A DNA stretch of 64,000 bases. Source: Scytalidium lignicola. Lineage: Eukaryota > Ascomycota > Leotiomycetes. Of this stretch, positions 52,872 through 64,000 are shown piece by piece. Within the stretch, counting starts at the first letter, position 1; every line of letters starts with the position of its first letter. The notes beneath the pieces were generated by a model, which saw nothing but the letters and a program-made list of their open reading frames with translations, ran no database searches and had not been told where the DNA came from. A program made the position numbers and the translations under genes. The DNA lies in assembly GCA_002812745.2 (NCBI GenBank), contig NCSJ02000184.1, forward strand, positions 20,449 to 84,448, read 5' to 3'.

Positions 52872-54357
52872 CTATATGTTATGTTTTTTTTCAGCCGTAT
52901 CAACGTGCCAGACCACATAATTGGGTAGACCAATGACCTGATATCCCGCCCGCGTTGCCATCTTCGCAAAACCCTCTGTCTCTGCTTGGTTTTCGAAAGC
53001 GTAGCACGGGAAATTAATTCCTGCACACTGATTAATACTATAGTAATAAGCGATCTGGCCGCTAAATAATTACCTGATCTATGGACATCGGCCTTGACAA
53101 CAATATTTACTCCTCCGATACCATCGAGCTTGATCTCGTAATCTTTGTTCTCCCGCCAATCGCCCATTGTGGCCATATATGTACGTCCAGTGTCGTATTC
53201 TTTGTACCCTAATATCATTGGTATGAAATTCACTCAAAACTCGGGATTACCTACCTTCTACAATTATGTCATCCTTCTTAAGACTTGCTGCCAACTTCCT
53301 TCCCTTGTCTGATTCGATCCATGAATTGTAATCGTCTAATTTTAGGTTAGCACAAAAACTATGATAGCATCCAAAATTGCCTACATCTTCCTTCAATATC
53401 CCTTCCGTTATCATAACGATGGAACCAGATATCTAATTAAAAGTAAGTAAAATCACCCATAATGCTAATAATTTGACATACTAGGAACGAGGACATCTCT
53501 ATCGTGTGCAATAAAATCCTCTAGAATCTTCTTAGGACTGTCCACGATATCCACATCTCTCCAATATACCCATGAATGTTCGGGTTTCAAGGAAGTATAA
53601 AGGAGATAATTCCGAGCGCGAGCCATCAATGTCCTCCTTGGTGCTTGCGCTTTGAACCCGTGTCGGTCTTCTACATTCTGGGCAGTACGAATCCCGAAGT
53701 TCTTCTCCACAATCAGAACATTGTTGAAGGGAGTAGTATCCTCTCCCTTTTGGATTCTGTTAAGCTCTGCGGAGAGGACCGCGAGGGTGTCATCAGTCGA
53801 ATCGCCAACAAGGAACCCAAGATCTATCAGATTATGGGGATATGACAATTCAGAAAGAAGATCAAAGTATTTTGGCAGATAAGCAGCAGCATCCCGAAGC
53901 GGCGTCAATATCAAAATCCGTTCCTCGTTCGAAACAGCTTGAGGAGTTGATTTGATGGGGTTAAGGTCGACGTGTTTTATTGTAGATTCGTTTATCACCA
54001 AAGGCTCATGGTGGTTGAAGAGGACTGGAGTTTGTATATGCTGGTTCCAATCCACATTCTCATTCGGCGTCATATACATCGGGGGTTTCGAAGGACCCCA
54101 GCAATAGAATCTATAGATATTATCCTATTATCAGCTGCTGTAGATGGACATTGCCAGCTAAATTGTCAGGAGTCCTATTCTAACCTTTGCATCTCCGATG
54201 CGGATGTACTGATCCCTCTCCATAGTAGTAGAACTATACCTGTCAAAGCCACGAACACTAGAAATCGCGTCCGAGTGAGGAAAACCCATATCGCTCTGGT
54301 TGGAGGTAGTTGAGCTCTCGCCGACTTCCACGTAACGCCCGCTTTGGGGAGAAGCAT
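52872..54357 (-). CDS. ANP1: Golgi alpha-1,6-mannosyltransferase subunit, Anp1 type (GT62; Mnn9/Anp1/Van1 family)
   Basis: Six exons (54357-54185, 54110-53482, 53432-53385, 53335-53255, 53208-53074, 53020-52872) encode 404 aa. It is a type II membrane protein: a short cytosolic N-terminus (MLLPKAGVTWKSARAQLPPT) and one membrane segment (FLVFVALTGIVLLLW). The luminal domain begins with FYCWGPSKPP. Family motifs are RILILTPLRDAAAYLPKYFD, the metal-binding DVD in WVYWRDVDIVDSPKKILEDF, IWFHRYDNGRDIEGR and GINFPCYAFENQAETEGFAK. The complex elongates the N-glycan mannan backbone. An ATG 9 codons upstream (54384) is an alternative start. Four introns crowd the last 600 bp. Confidence 0.93.
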
Positions 54358-55031
54358 GGCGAACCTAGGTGGGCTCTGCACCACCTACTCTAGTCAGATA
54401 TGCGATCAATTCGACTCAGAGAAGATAATTTGTCGCCGTGGATGCCTTCCACAGAGATGTGGTGATGTTCGCAACCTCTTGCGCTAGTCGTAGGGGCGAT
54501 TGAATACGTCCGTTAAGTTGAGATGCAGGTGGCAGGGAGGCTCGGGAGGCTCGATCGTCTAAAACGTATTTAGAAATTGCCACACCAAAGCAGCTTAGCG
54601 AATTTAAGGAGAAAGACCCTTATGCGCTATTTGAGACAACCGTGAGCATCACACTTACGGTTGATTATATTTTTCTAAACTAATTTATAGAGAACGTTGT
54701 CTCTTATATGATATACTCATAAGGTATTAAAATATCTTGATTTGAAATCTTTAGCATGTAATTTTGTTTTGCAAGTTCTGTTATTATAGTCTAAATCACG
54801 TGTGGTTTCTCGAATTCACCCTATTTCCTTCTCATATGTCAAATTTATTTATTAGGGCCATTTTATAGTCTTCTTGCCGTTTACAAGAAGCGGTTGCGAC
54901 CCCTCACTCAAGTGTTGATCTAGCAGATCACCACGGCAGCACTCTGGTCTCCCTTGATTAGGCAGCAGCCGCGCCTTTCATATATCAAGTTTGTCAGGAC
55001 GGCTGCGACGAGCAACCACAGCGCTGTTAAA
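54358..55031. other. Divergent intergenic region
   Basis: 674 bp between the mannosyltransferase and DNA glycosylase genes, AT-rich in the middle, with a CACGTG core near 54800. No other feature. Confidence 0.45.
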
Positions 55032-56328
55032 ATGGCTACAAGACGGTCAAGTCGTATAAGTGGCAATATAGAACGTTTGGCAGAAGAAACAAATTCAGTG
55101 GTCAAAAAAGCCGGCTCCAAACTCACAAACGAGTCAAAGGTGACACCGACAGCTAAAGGTAGATCCAAGAGGAAGAGCAGAGATGAAGAAAAGAGTGAAG
55201 ATCAAAAGGTAGAGAACGATGGCCCCTCAACACCAAAGAGAAAGAGACGATCGAAACCTACTGAACCAGCTACACCAACTCTAACCGTAGTCAAGCCGGC
55301 GACAGACACCAACGGCAAAGCACCTCCAGCATTCAAGAACCGATTAGCAGATCCAAACTCAACCAATGCATTGTTAATATCTCCAGAAACAAGCCGCCTG
55401 GTGCTCAATAAGCCACTCGAGCAAGTCTCTCCGTCAAAACTATTCAGAGACCCGACTACTACAACTAATATCCTAGAAGAGGGTCTGGCACATCTCATAA
55501 AAGTTGAGCCGAAATTGAAGCCTTGTATCGAACAACATCATTGCCACATCTTTTCTGCTGAAGGTCTAGCTGAAGAGGTTGACCCATTTAGAAGTTTAGT
55601 CAGTAGCATTATAAGCCAACAGGTAAGCGCCAAACTCAACCCCCCCCAAAACCCATACGAGCCTGAAGCTAGAGTCTCCTTCTTATATCGTGACCAAATT
55701 CATATCAGAAATGCATAAATATTGATTAAACCACAGGTCTCAGGAGCAGCAGCAAAATCAATCAAAGCCAAATTTGTCGCCTTGTTCAACCCCGACAAAC
55801 CAGATGCGTCAGATCATGATTTCCCTACGCCAAGTCAAGTATGTAGCAAATCCCTCGAAGTCCTCCGCACAGCTGGTCTCTCTCAGCGTAAAGCCGAGTA
55901 CATCCAAGGTCTGGCCGAGAAGTTCGTCTCGGGGGAACTCACAGCTTCCATGCTATTCTCAGCATCATACGACGAAGTGCTCGAAGCATTAATCAAAGTT
56001 CGAGGGTTGGGGAAATGGAGCGTGGAGATGTTTGCATGCTTTGAGCTGAAAAGGATGGATGTGTTTTCGACTGGCGATCTGGGGGTTCAAAGAGGGATGG
56101 CAGCATTCATGGGAAAGGATGTTGGAAAGTTGAAGGCGAAAGGTGGTGGCAAGTGGAAGTATATGAGCGAGGCAGATATGTTGGAGATTGCGGAGAAGTT
56201 TAAGCCCTATAGGTATGTTTCCTGGTATGGAGATCATTCGGGTTCACGCTAATATGATGATCAGAAGCTTGTTCATGTGGTATATGTGGAGATGGGAAAA
56301 CACAGACGTCGCTGCTCTCATGAATTGA
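55032..56328 (+). CDS. MAG1: DNA-3-methyladenine glycosylase (HhH-GPD superfamily, Mag1/AlkA-like)
   Basis: Three exons (55032-55622, 55737-56212, 56265-56328) encode 376 aa. The N-terminal 110 residues are Lys/Arg/Ser/Thr-rich with several NLS-like stretches (PKRKRRSKP). The catalytic part has FRSLVSSIISQQVSGAAAKS and GLSQRKAEYIQGLAEKFVSG. The helix-hairpin-helix is LIKVRGLGKWSVEMFACFEL, and the catalytic Asp lies in VFSTGDLGVQRGMAAF. A C-terminal SLFMWYMWRWENTD segment completes it. The enzyme excises alkylated purines in base-excision repair in the nucleus. The last exon is short, supported by a consensus GTATGT donor and GCTAATATG branch site. Confidence 0.93.
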
Positions 56329-58860
56329 TCAGCATTGCTTTATCAGATGCTTGTTTTGTAACTGGTTACACTGTCTTCTGGAAGCTCTTGTTTCGATTTT
56401 GTGTCAATAGTTATGTCCAATATGTACAGTACTAAGAAATATTTGTGTTACTATATGTTTGGTTTGGAAAATACACGTCCATACTATCCACACACCAGCC
56501 ATAAAAAGTAAGGGGAGTTGTCCATTCTCCAGGCATGAGACAAAATGTCTGAATTGGCATGGAATTACTCCGTACGCATGGTAGACCTAAGATATAACCT
56601 ATATTCCAATTGCTTATATTCGGGCGCCAATTAAACTTCCACAATATGATATCTGCGTTGCCTCATAAATAATCGACCACTCTTGTCGCACTTAAATTGC
56701 ATTGCCTCTCTTCGAATTTATCTAACTTAGGTCTAGTGATGGTGCGGCCGTATAACTGAATACATCAGACTCCTTGCGCAGGCGCTGGATTCAGAGGAAA
56801 TGAATCGATCCAGCAGAATTCCTCCTGAAGATAGCTATCATATCGCATAGCTTGGCACCAGTTGGCAAGGGAGCTGGGTAGCTATGAAGGCTCCTTATCA
56901 AAATCCGATATGGGTTCGAACAGATGGGAAATGATTGTGCTTATGAAAGACCGAAGCCTCGGGGATTAGGGTTAATTCTCACATCTCCATCGAACCGGGT
57001 TTCACTAGATAAACAAGCTGCTTACATGCCCCATGATCCTTCTAGTCATTCCAGAATTTCCATGGGACTCCATTCTAATGTTTCTAGAGCGGAAGGAAAT
57101 AAAGGGGAATATATAACTTTACGGGGCCGGATCCAACATAAGCAAGCATTCATATGTGTCGATTAAGCGTGTTTAAATCGCTCCACACTCCGGGAATCGC
57201 ACATCATCTATTCCGAGTCCAGATGCATCTATTTTGTTTGTTTAATTAGACACCGTTTCTTCGTGATGTTACTGTAGGAAACGACCTCTTTTGAATTTCG
57301 GGTCCAATAATATTGCTTGCAATCTCTTGGCGATGCGCTTGGTTCAAGGTGTCAGCGCCGTTAGACTCGTTGCAGCGTGGTTCGTGCCACCAACTTGCCT
57401 AGATTCAGGACTACAAACTTCCACAGTTGTTTTACGCAGTTGTGACACACGCCCCTTCTTTGTTGACAAGAGCATGTTTGGTAGCATTGATGAATTAAGC
57501 ACCCCTTCTACAAATAAGTTACAGTATTTTAGATTAATATCTCCAGGTTTCTCTACAACGTAGGAGACGGAAACGGCAGGAGTCACATGCGGAGCGTGGT
57601 TGCAGTTGCGTTTAAATTACCATCGACAGGGAAGTACTACTGTAAAATGAGCATGTGGATCAGGAAAAGAAACGATCTTTCCAGGTCAAGACCCATTGAA
57701 ATCTACCGGCACTGTGTCCATGGCATGATAAGGGGATATGGTAGTTCAATAGTGAGATTATTTTGCATCTAGTTAATTAATACCCCATTTCTCCGTCAAG
57801 GAGACTTTTTTGTCGATCTAGCATCGCGGACGATGACGATGATGTCTCTCCGCCACGAGCTGTAAGCCACACGAGATTTCAGGTCGACAGGGGGACAATT
57901 TTTAGCCGCCATTCAAATACGGCCGCCGTGCACACCATCAAGTTTTCGAGTATTGAGTTTGCATCGTATGACGAATAATACCGTACCGTAGGAAAGAGAA
58001 AGAAAGAAACAGTTTTATTGAAGATTGTGAAAATATATGATTTGCCGTTATAACTACTTCGTATCGCTCTTAATAGAATAATACTGTACCTACAGTACTG
58101 TAGTTTCGGGACTTCTGCCTCATATCCACTGTGGAGTGAATACGCATACGAAGAAGTGAAGCTTACTGTAGCTCCTTTGAAGTGGACCACGGAAGAAAGG
58201 GGTAGCACGTGACTCAGATATCGATCTCCGCCGAATTTGTTTTTAATCCTCGATTATTAACCAGTATCGTCACGTAGCTACAGGTTGTACAGTACTGTTG
58301 CTTCGACGTGAAAGTACCGGGAGAACAAAGTTTCAGTTGCCCACCACCTCTACGGTGTCGCAAATCATAATAATCTCCGTTATCCACCGTGAAATACTGG
58401 TTTTTGGTTGCTGATCGGTGCTGTACCAGCACGAGCAGCTACGACCGACTCCTGGGCCTCCAATCTCGCATCCCCTCGCTGGTGTGGACGAAAGCGATCT
58501 AGCCAGTAGCCACACCAAGGCACGCTGCCCCTGGCCAGTCTCACAAGCTTGACAATCGCCAAATGTGGTAATAATTAGTAGGGAGGAGGAATTGGCACTT
58601 TTACAACATGGAGCATTATGTACTGTACAAAGATTTTTATGTATTGCCTTGGGGTGATTGACGGAAGTACCGTATAGGACCGGGTCAGTTTAATGATAAT
58701 GCATCGTCAGCCCATGCAACAGTCGGCCACATCATCACCGATCGCGAGCTTCTTGTTCGTATCAAATCTGGCTGCGGCGCCCCATGGCTCCTTGATTTTG
58801 GGCCTGCAACCGGCCCCCTGTCAAAGTTCCGGAGCTCGCACGCGCCTATAACACTAAGGC
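56329..58860. other. Long intergenic region upstream of ECM33
   Basis: 2.5 kb without a supported gene. Short frames (57291-57563, 56924-57166) show no family pattern. It contains a CTACAGTACTGTAG palindrome at 58090-58103, related GTAC-rich motifs at about 58286 and 58619, and a CACGTG core near 58207. Confidence 0.45.
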
Positions 58861-59551
58861 TCAAAGCGTGCTAGCGAACCCCCATCGAGGAGTGGTGCGC
58901 AGCGTTGCTTGCTGGAGCAGAGAAGCCCGTCCGGTGGGCAGCCAATGCGCGGTCGGTGTCGCGCCCCTGCCGAGCTCCCTGCTCCCAAGGNAAAATTGCT
59001 GGTCAACCTGCCCGCCTTCCTGCCGAGCCAGGCCTGCCCACTCCCATCTGCGACACTATTACTACCCGCGAAAGCCACTTTCCTTCCTTGAATCACTCTC
59101 TCTGGTTGTTTGTCGTCGTCCTCTCTTCCCTGTTGCTTCCTACCTCACCTTTCGTTTTTCCTCAATCCTCTTTGTACTTCATCACTATCGTTAAATCACG
59201 TTTGGAGAGGGAGTGTGAGCATCGTATTTCATCAACAACATTCCTCCCCTTGAACCTTTTGTTGCTGTGCCGACCTCCTTAAACCTCACTTTCGAAACAC
59301 CAGCACAATCCAAGTACGTACGTATTTTTTTCCTGTCTCCCATTCCTCCCCGCATCACCAATACTTCTATTCATCATCACTCTCATTGTTCCTGCATCTT
59401 CTATATCTACAAGCAAGTATCCAACACACTACTTTCCGATTCAGTTTTCGTTCGCGTCCCTATCGAGATCCCGCACACCCGGTTTTGCAAGCTCAATTGA
59501 AAACTGACCTGATCACTCTCAATCTAGAAATCTCGACAATTGTAATTCACA
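58861..59551 (+). promoter_or_regulatory. CT-rich proximal promoter / long 5' leader of ECM33
   Basis: The 690 bp before the ATG are strongly pyrimidine-rich from about 59070 on (many CTCTC/TTCCTT blocks), typical of highly expressed fungal genes. A GTACGTACGT stretch near 59313 could be a donor for a leader intron; no acceptor can be chosen with confidence. One N at 58991. Confidence 0.5.
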
Positions 59552-61025
59552 ATGTTCACCCCAAAACTTCTCCTCCTTGCGGTCGGAGCTGTCTCAGTCT
59601 CAGCTGGTAAGCCTTTTGTTTCCATACCTTGTGCGCTCTCTTCAACTCTCTTCAACACCACGAAAGCTGCTTGCTATTGTAATGATCACATGCTTGGTCA
59701 TGAACTGGGAATTGCTTCATGCGTGTAGACGCATGATACAAGATCAATAATATCTTAGTTATCGTATAGAATCTAGCTGACAATACATTTACTATATAGC
59801 AACAAATACCGTCTGTGCCCAACCAACAGCTACTGTCGCCTCACAGGCTGATGCCGACACTTTGCAAGGTTGCCGAACCATTACTGGAAGCGTTCTCATT
59901 GCAAACACCAGCGCAGGTGCCATCAACCTCGATGGCCCAGAGTCCATTTCCGGTGACTTGATATGCCACGACGCTGGCGCGCTGACTACATTTACGAGCA
60001 GCTCTATCGGTAGCATTTCTGGCACCTTTGACTTGAACAACTTGACCGTCCTGTCCACTCTTTCATTCACGGACTTGACATCCGTTGGCAGCATTAACTG
60101 GGTAGCTCTCCCAGCTTTGTCTCAATTGACCTTCCCCTCCACTGTCTCCAAGGCCAGCAGCCTCATTATCAGTAACACGTTCCTGGGTACGCTTGATGGT
60201 ATCAACTTGGACACTGCTGCAACGGTTGACATCAACAACAACAACCGTTTGAGGACATTCAGCACCCAGATCGTCAATGTTACCACCCTGCTTAACATTG
60301 ACTCCAACGGCCAACAATTGGACGTTGAGTTCCCCAACCTTGAAAGAGTTGCCAACATGACTCTGCGACGCATTGCCAGCCTTAGCATGCCATCTTTGAA
60401 CCAAGTCAGTGGCTCTCTCGGTATTGTTGAGAGTTCCATCACATCTCTCTTCGCACCAAACCTAACCTCCGTCGGTGTCACTGCCATTGGCAGCGGTGGT
60501 CTCGCCATTGATACCAACACTGCTCTTACCAACGTTACCATGCCTCTTCTGTCCAAGGTTGGTGGAGCCGTCCAGGTTGCTAACAACACCGGACTCTTCA
60601 AAATTGATTTCCCTGCTCTTTCCAATGTTGGTGGTGCTATCGACTTCTCTGGTAACTTCACTACGTCAGTAACTTCTACTTCCNTTTTTTTCGTCTTAAA
60701 CTGACATTCTTCTAGGCCCACTCTGCCCAAATTGTCCAACGTTGCTGGTGGCTTCAACATGCAAAGCCAGAGTCTGATTGACTGTACCGGTTTCCAGAAG
60801 GAGCATGACAGTGGAGTCATCCAGGGCAAGTACACTTGCTTGACTTCTGCAACCGTCCACAGCGGTGTCGGCTCTGGATCTTCAAGCGGCAGCAGCACCG
60901 GCACGGCTACTGGTTCTGCTAGCAGCGCTACCGGCACAAAGGGTGCTGCTGCTTCCTACGGTGTTAACTCCGGAGCTGTGGTTGGTCTGTCCATTGCTGG
61001 TGGTCTCCTGCAGATGTTGTTGTAG
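59552..61025 (+). CDS. ECM33: GPI-anchored cell wall protein Ecm33
   Basis: Three exons (59552-59606, 59800-60664, 60716-61025) encode 409 aa. A signal peptide (MFTPKLLLLAVGAVSVSA) is split from the mature chain by the first intron. The body is a receptor-L/leucine-rich-like beta-solenoid with many NLT/NVT glycosylation sequons (FDLNNLTVLSTLSF, NLERVANMTLRRIASLSMPS). A Ser/Gly/Thr-rich linker (about 350-380) precedes a hydrophobic GPI-signal tail ending VVGLSIAGGLLQMLL. Ecm33 supports cell-wall integrity and hyphal morphology. The second intron has a GTCAGT donor and an N beside a T run (60684). Confidence 0.95.
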
Positions 61026-61958
61026 AGTGTTGGGACGTTGGCGTTTTCTCTCATTAATTATTAGACCTAATATGCCACGTTCTCCNTTTTTTCTTGATGC
61101 AATCCTGCTTGGTAACCGTTGGAGCGTTTTTGTTCAATTTCTGAGTACAGGTGCAGATCGTAGTGAGCTATACACGGCATAGTCTCACTCTAATGCTGTG
61201 TTAGCGTCGCGGGGGTATCAATGAAGGAAGTTCAGGAGGATATGAAACTAGGACAGAATTCCGTACAATTGTATATTTCTATATATTATTGTGTGCTTCA
61301 ATTGCTTTGGTGAATGTTTTTTGCTGAAGATTAGAATTGTGCGTGTGTTAGCTGGTGATAACCTGTTCCTAACCTGGGATATATTTTAATAAATATTCAT
61401 TAAGACTCGACAGTTGAAAAGGGCTCTAAGAGGATTAAAATAAAGGAAGTTTTTAGTTTTGCTAGTATGAAAATTAACGTCAGAATATATACAGTAGTTC
61501 GGACAACTTTTATAAGTTTCAGTATTTTCTACTGTAAGTCTATTCTGCTTGTATGAGCAGCATCGATATTTTTGGTGGTTATCTTCTTCCAACGCCTGTT
61601 TCATTTCCTGACGATTTAATTGCGGTTTTGGTAATCCCTTTCCCTTTTTTACTCTTTTCTCTTCCATTGGCAATGGTTTTTATTATTATTATCTCCTTCT
61701 TAAGGTTTAGCACATAAAATCAATATATTTTTACGTATATAGCCAAANTTTTTTCTAATGAAAAGAGAATATCTCTATTTTAACACAGATTTCTAAACTT
61801 GTATGTACAGTACATGCAATACATGTAGCATGCATGCATGGAGCAATCCACCGCTATCGCTATGCGAACTAACAGTATATGGTTTTTCAAAAACACTCGC
61901 GGAATCTTACATATTTCAGCACGAGGGAAGATCGGAATACTTCTATCTTGCGAAGTTC
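61026..61958. other. Convergent intergenic region
   Basis: 933 bp, AT-rich, with N bases at 61086 and 61748. A GCATGCATGCATG-type alternating stretch occurs near 61830. No gene is supported. Confidence 0.45.
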
Positions 61959-63581
61959 TCAGAGCTTTGCTTTAGGCTTGTCTTGTTTCATCATTGTGTC
62001 CGCTACGATACGACGTTGAATCTTCCCAGTAGCTGTCTTAGGCATGACGTCGGTAAAGTATATCTGGATGTCAGTCAGCATCACACATAAAAAAGAAAGG
62101 NAAAAAAGACGCTAGAGGAATAAATACCGTACCTTCTTTGGAACTTTGAACTTTGCAACTTTATCTGCAACCCAGGACTTTAGCTCCTGTTCACCTAGCT
62201 TCTGGCCACTCTTTAAAACGATGGCTACAGCGACTTCTTGGCCGTATATTTCATCGGGGATAGCGAAACTGACAGCCTCAGAGATAGCTGGATGACGAGT
62301 AAGGACGTTGTCCAACTCAATGGGGCTGATCTTTTCGCCTCCTTTGTTGATAAGCTCCTTGATCCTGCCGGTGATAAACACATAGCCGTCTTTATCCTTC
62401 TTGCCTTGGTCACCAGTTCTGAAGAACCCATTCTTGGTGAAGGATGACTTGTTTGCTTCCGGGTTGTTAAGATAACCCTTTGTGACGTTTTCTCCACGAA
62501 TGCAAATCTCTCCTTCAGCGCCTTGTGGAACCTCGTTTCCATCCTGGTCGAGGATTTTTACTTCTACTCCTTGTCCGATCCCAACGCTGCCTGGTTGGCG
62601 TTTTCCTGGAGGAAGTGGGTTTGATGTCATTTGGTGGGATGCCTCAGTCATGGCGTAAGCCTCGAGGACAGGTGCGTTATACGTCTCTTCTAACTGATGG
62701 AAAATAGTTGGAGGGAGTGGTGAGGAACAAGACCTGATAAAGCGGATCACAGGCTTGGGGTTCGGTGGTGGATTCTTAAGTAGGATCTGATGAATAGTTG
62801 GTACAGCCGTATACCAATTGGCCTTGTGCGTGACGAAGTCATTCCAGAACTCATGTGCAGAGAACTTAAGCGGTACGATCACTGAGCCACCGGAGTGTAA
62901 TGGAGCCAGGAAACCAGCCAAGAGTCCATGGACGTGGAAGAGGGGCATGACTAGCATAGTTCGGTCCGCTGGGGTAAGCTGGTAGGTGTCTTTGATGTTT
63001 CTCATCGTCCTTGTGAGGTTTCTGTGCGTCAAAGGCACGGCTTTTGGTCGGCCTGTTGTACCGCTGGTGTGGAGGACCAAGGCGACATCGTCTGGCTGCG
63101 CCTTCTCTACCTTCTGATTTGCTTTTCCTGCCAGCTTTCCTGCATCTTTAACATCAAGTACTACTTCCCGTAGTTGTGGATCCCAATAACACTCCGCAAT
63201 CGCAGCATTATATTTCCTAGCAGCACGAACAGCTGGCCCATCCTTCGAAAACGATCCCTTTGGAACCAATGCTAGTGCAGATTTCAAGTCATCAATATAG
63301 AATTCGAATTCTTCCTGTTTATATGCTGAATTCAAAGGAGCGGCAATTGCTCTCTGCCAGGAGCTCGCCAGGAATGAGACGATGAATTCGTAGGTGTTTG
63401 GAAGGGCTATGGAGACGGCAGATTGTGGCGTAACCCCCAATTTTGCAAGCTTTTGTTGGAACTTAAATATCTCTTGCGCAAGATCTCTGTACGACACCGT
63501 CAGAGGATTCTTGCCTGGGATAATGATCGCGGTGGCATCGGAGCTTTGCGGGAAAGAATTTGACAAAGTAGTTGTAGCCAT
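61959..63581 (-). CDS. PCS60: Peroxisomal acyl-CoA/oxalyl-CoA synthetase (Pcs60-like, AMP-binding)
   Basis: Two exons (63581-62133, 62063-61959) encode 517 aa. Adenylate-forming motifs are intact: A3 ALVLHTSGTTGRPKAVPLTH, A5 LEAYAMTEASHQM, A7 GFFRTGDQG, A8 GRIKELINKGGEKISP and A10 MPKTATGKIQRR with the catalytic Lys. The protein ends in PKAKL, a type 1 peroxisomal targeting signal (-AKL) supplied by the short second exon. Yeast Pcs60 (Fat2) is a peroxisomal oxalyl-CoA synthetase of about this length. The 69-bp intron lies just before the A10 motif. An N at 62101 falls inside it. Confidence 0.93.
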
Positions 63582-64000
63582 GGCTCAATGGCTCTGAAAG
63601 TATGAGAGTTTAGATGTATTGGAATAAAATCAACCTGACTCGTTAGTGAGACAGTACAATCTTTTATAATTGAATCCAGGAGCTGGTTCTATAAATTTAA
63701 AACACGGAGGCATATAACCGACAAGAGTGGTGGTGACGTGCTTATCGAGTCCCTAAAGGTTACAGGAAGCGCAACTTACTGAGCTTGGGCGCCTCTATCA
63801 AATCAGCGTCGGCAGTCGAAATCAAAACCTTACGAACCGAGCGTCATAAGTCTGTGTACACCCCTTATTAAATTGATAAATTGCTACTTAATTTGATGTC
63901 ATCCATCCTTGACGTGCTACAACTTCCCATATCCAATGCTTTTGATCTATAATCAATCCATTAATCCATTCCTGATCAAGTGCATTCCATTCTTCTATGA
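63582..64000. other. Upstream region of PCS60, window end
   Basis: 419 bp of presumed promoter and leader of the Pcs60-like gene. Nothing further can be supported before the window ends. Confidence 0.45.

Noticed and set aside
57291..57563. 90-codon frame upstream of ECM33
   Set aside because: No domain pattern and a same-region frame exists on the other strand; both look random.

Overview
The window is nuclear DNA of a filamentous ascomycete (Pezizomycotina). Many genes carry short introns of about 49-220 bp with GT...AG ends and CTAAC/CTGAC-like branch sites. The gene set includes SepH, a dysferlin-domain Mug65-like protein, Ecm33, a fungal complex I 21.3 kDa subunit and a calcofluor-hypersensitivity-like protein. 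The class cannot be fixed from sequence alone; Leotiomycetes is a guess.

Layout. 0.5-15.3 kb: a giant acidic/lysine-block repeat protein, a small membrane protein, the Mug65-like dysferlin protein, a mitochondrial PPR protein, Lto1, a short-chain dehydrogenase, and a GPHS/SNLxNK repeat gene whose second exon carries an apparent 1-base deletion. 15.3-21.1 kb: a gene-poor island with a 258-bp inverted-repeat element (MITE-like), a diverged tandem duplication, and several decayed copies of an unrecognised ORF family. 21-31 kb: ARD1/NAA10 acetyltransferase, a DUF1761-like membrane protein, a histidine-phosphatase-family protein, GUF1 divergent from MAD2, and a complex I subunit. 31-40 kb: tRNA-Cys(GCA), a Dot5-like peroxiredoxin, a Ups2-like PRELI protein, a small unknown protein, a Yfh7-like P-loop kinase, dihydrofolate synthase, and an unknown protein with a DDWW-containing C-terminus. 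40.9-45.7 kb: the SIN kinase SepH (12 exons). 46-64 kb: Mcp2 (ADCK/ABC1), a small membrane protein, a mitochondrial carrier, QCR7, Anp1-type mannosyltransferase, an HhH-GPD DNA glycosylase, the GPI cell-wall protein Ecm33 behind a long intergenic region, and a Pcs60-like acyl-CoA synthetase with a PTS1 signal.

How they work together. Most genes are ordinary housekeeping loci with independent promoters; there is no biosynthetic gene cluster. Mitochondrial functions recur: translation (GUF1), respiratory chain (QCR7, complex I), lipid transfer and homeostasis (Ups2-like, Mcp2), transport (carrier) and RNA (PPR). So do cell division (MAD2, SepH) and wall/glycosylation (Anp1, Ecm33). I found no convincing new multi-gene system. 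The least ordinary material is the 15-20 kb island, the GPHS repeat gene and the modular acidic protein. The assembly has 17 single N bases, most of them immediately before A or T homopolymers, so indel calls near homopolymers need caution.
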